Positions 6,575 through 7,559 of a stretch of DNA of 7,559 bases are shown piece after piece; the stretch's first letter is position 1; each line of letters begins with the position of its first letter. Both the position numbers and the translations under genes were made by a program. The DNA comes from Chitinophagaceae bacterium. GTDB lineage: Bacteria; Bacteroidota; Bacteroidia; Chitinophagales; Chitinophagaceae. The stretch covers positions 1 to 7,559 of the forward strand of contig PLXD01000485.1 of NCBI GenBank assembly GCA_003151295.1, written 5' to 3'. A model generated the notes under the pieces. The model worked only from the letters and a program-made list of their open reading frames with translations. It was not told the origin of the DNA and did no database searches.

Positions 6575-7525
6575 ATGCAAAAAAGGCAATTGGGCAAATC
6601 CGATCTGCAGATAGCCCCGCTGGTATTCGGCGGAAATGTATTCGGGTGGACGATCGATGAAAAGACTTCTTTTGAGTTATTGGATGCCTTCCTGGAAGCG
6701 GGATTCAATCTTGTCGATACGGCGGATGTCTATTCCCGCTGGGTGCCGGGCAATAAAGGCGGAGAATCGGAAACGATCATCGGTCGATGGATGAAGCAGC
6801 GCGGAAATCGTGATAAGTTAGTGATTGCCACGAAGGTAGGCGGCAATATGGGAAGTGGAAAAAGGGATACCAGCAAAAAATATATCCTGAAGGCGGTGGA
6901 GGATTCCCTGAAAAGGTTACAGACCGGGCATATCGATCTTTACCAGACCCATTGGGATACTGCGGATACGCCGGTCGAAGAGACGCTGGAGGCTTACGCA
7001 CAACTGGTTAAAGAAGGGAAGATTAGGTGGATAGGGGCTTCCAACTTTTCTGCGGAGAGACTGAAAGCATCCCTGGAAGCCAGTGAAAAGCATGGGTATC
7101 CCCGTTATGAATCTTTTCAGCCGCTCTATAACCTCTATGACCGGGAAGCTTTTGAAAAGGAATTACAACCTTTGTGTGTGGAACATCAGGTCGGGGTCAT
7201 TAGCTACTTTTCACTCGCAAGCGGCTTCCTTACAGGGAAATATCGTTCCGAAAAAGATCTGTCTAAGAGCGCCCGCGGAGAAGGCAATAAAAAATATCTT
7301 ACGGAGAGAGGATTTCGGATACTGGCCGCCCCCGATGAGGTAGCAGCGCAATACCATACCACACCTTCCTCGATAGCCATCGCCTGGCTGCTGACCCGTC
7401 CCGGTATCACGGCTCCCATCGCCAGTGCAACAGCTCCCGGGCAGTTGGATTCCCTTCTTAAGGCTGGGACACTTTCGCTTGGCGATAAAGCCATCAGCCT
7501 GTTGACGGAGGCCAGTGCGTACTAG
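6575..7525 (+). CDS. Aldo/keto reductase
   Basis: This is an NAD(P)H-dependent oxidoreductase of the (beta/alpha)8-barrel aldo/keto reductase superfamily, complete at 316 residues and probably cytosolic. It begins with the family pattern RQLGKSDLQIAPLVFGG. The catalytic tetrad is visible as D48, Y53 (in DTADVYS), K87 (in ATKVGG) and H126 (in YQTHWD). Other landmarks are GKIRWIGASNFS, the substrate-side FQPLYNLYDR, and the cofactor-binding C-terminal block PIASATAPGQL. The overall pattern resembles the bacterial general-stress and YajO/YhdN-like groups that reduce aldehydes and ketones. The physiological substrate cannot be read from sequence. The gene lies 181 bp after the ClC gene and has its own -7 box, so it is probably an independent transcript. 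Confidence 0.94.
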   Translation: MQKRQLGKSDLQIAPLVFGGNVFGWTIDEKTSFELLDAFLEAGFNLVDTADVYSRWVPGNKGGESETIIGRWMKQRGNRDKLVIATKVGGNMGSGKRDTSKKYILKAVEDSLKRLQTGHIDLYQTHWDTADTPVEETLEAYAQLVKEGKIRWIGASNFSAERLKASLEASEKHGYPRYESFQPLYNLYDREAFEKELQPLCVEHQVGVISYFSLASGFLTGKYRSEKDLSKSARGEGNKKYLTERGFRILAAPDEVAAQYHTTPSSIAIAWLLTRPGITAPIASATAPGQLDSLLKAGTLSLGDKAISLLTEASAY

Positions 7526-7538
7526 TGTAGCGATTATT

Positions 7539-7546
7539 TAGTTTTG
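7539..7546 (+). promoter_or_regulatory. Candidate -7 box for a gene beyond the window edge
   Basis: TAGTTTTG is an exact TAnnTTTG match 13 bp after the aldo/keto reductase stop. An ATG at 7551 is only 4 nt away, too close compared with the 16-18 nt seen elsewhere in the window. The true start of the next gene is therefore more likely just outside the window. Confidence 0.4.
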
Positions 7547-7559
7547 CAACATGATTGTT

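Noticed and set aside
1..7559. Defence island, mobile element, CRISPR array, biosynthetic cluster or other novel multi-gene system.
   Set aside because: Every sizeable gene fits a common family, with no integrase, transposase, repeat-spacer array or unknown conserved cluster. Gene order and composition look chromosomal and ordinary.

Overview
This 7.6 kb window looks like ordinary chromosomal DNA from a member of the Bacteroidota, most likely in or near the Chitinophagaceae. That placement is an inference. It rests on the protein styles (TilS, RlmH and the YqjZ-type monooxygenase), on the near absence of Shine-Dalgarno sequences, and on repeated TAnnTTTG boxes, the -7 element of Bacteroidota promoters, just ahead of start codons. 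No rRNA, tRNA, CRISPR array, insertion sequence, phage gene or toxin/antitoxin pair was found.

Layout. Positions 1-77 hold the last codons of an unidentified plus-strand gene. It is followed by tilS (153-1661, +), which makes the tRNA(Ile2) lysidine synthase and carries two serine-rich insertions. Its 3' end overlaps tail-to-tail with a block of four minus-strand genes. Read in their own direction these are an orphan membrane sensor histidine kinase (4839-3313), a small antibiotic-biosynthesis-monooxygenase-fold protein (3287-2958), rlmH (2761-2288) and a rhomboid protease (2255-1635). A divergent intergenic region of about 160 bp separates the kinase from a plus-strand ClC anion transporter (5002-6393). 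An aldo/keto reductase (6575-7525) follows. The last 34 bases carry a promoter-like box that probably serves a gene starting just past the window edge.

How the genes relate. TilS and RlmH both serve translation, one by tRNA modification and one by 23S rRNA methylation. The others (rhomboid, monooxygenase-like protein, kinase, ClC, aldo/keto reductase) have no evident shared pathway. Four of the genes have a -7-like box 16-18 nt from the start codon, which suggests several short independent transcripts with very short leaders rather than one long operon. In the ClC gene this box lies downstream of the longest possible start and argues for the shorter protein.

I looked for an undescribed system and did not find one. 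The points most worth checking are the two low-complexity insertions in TilS, the regular promoter-to-start geometry, the ClC start correction, and the promoter box abutting the kinase stop codon.
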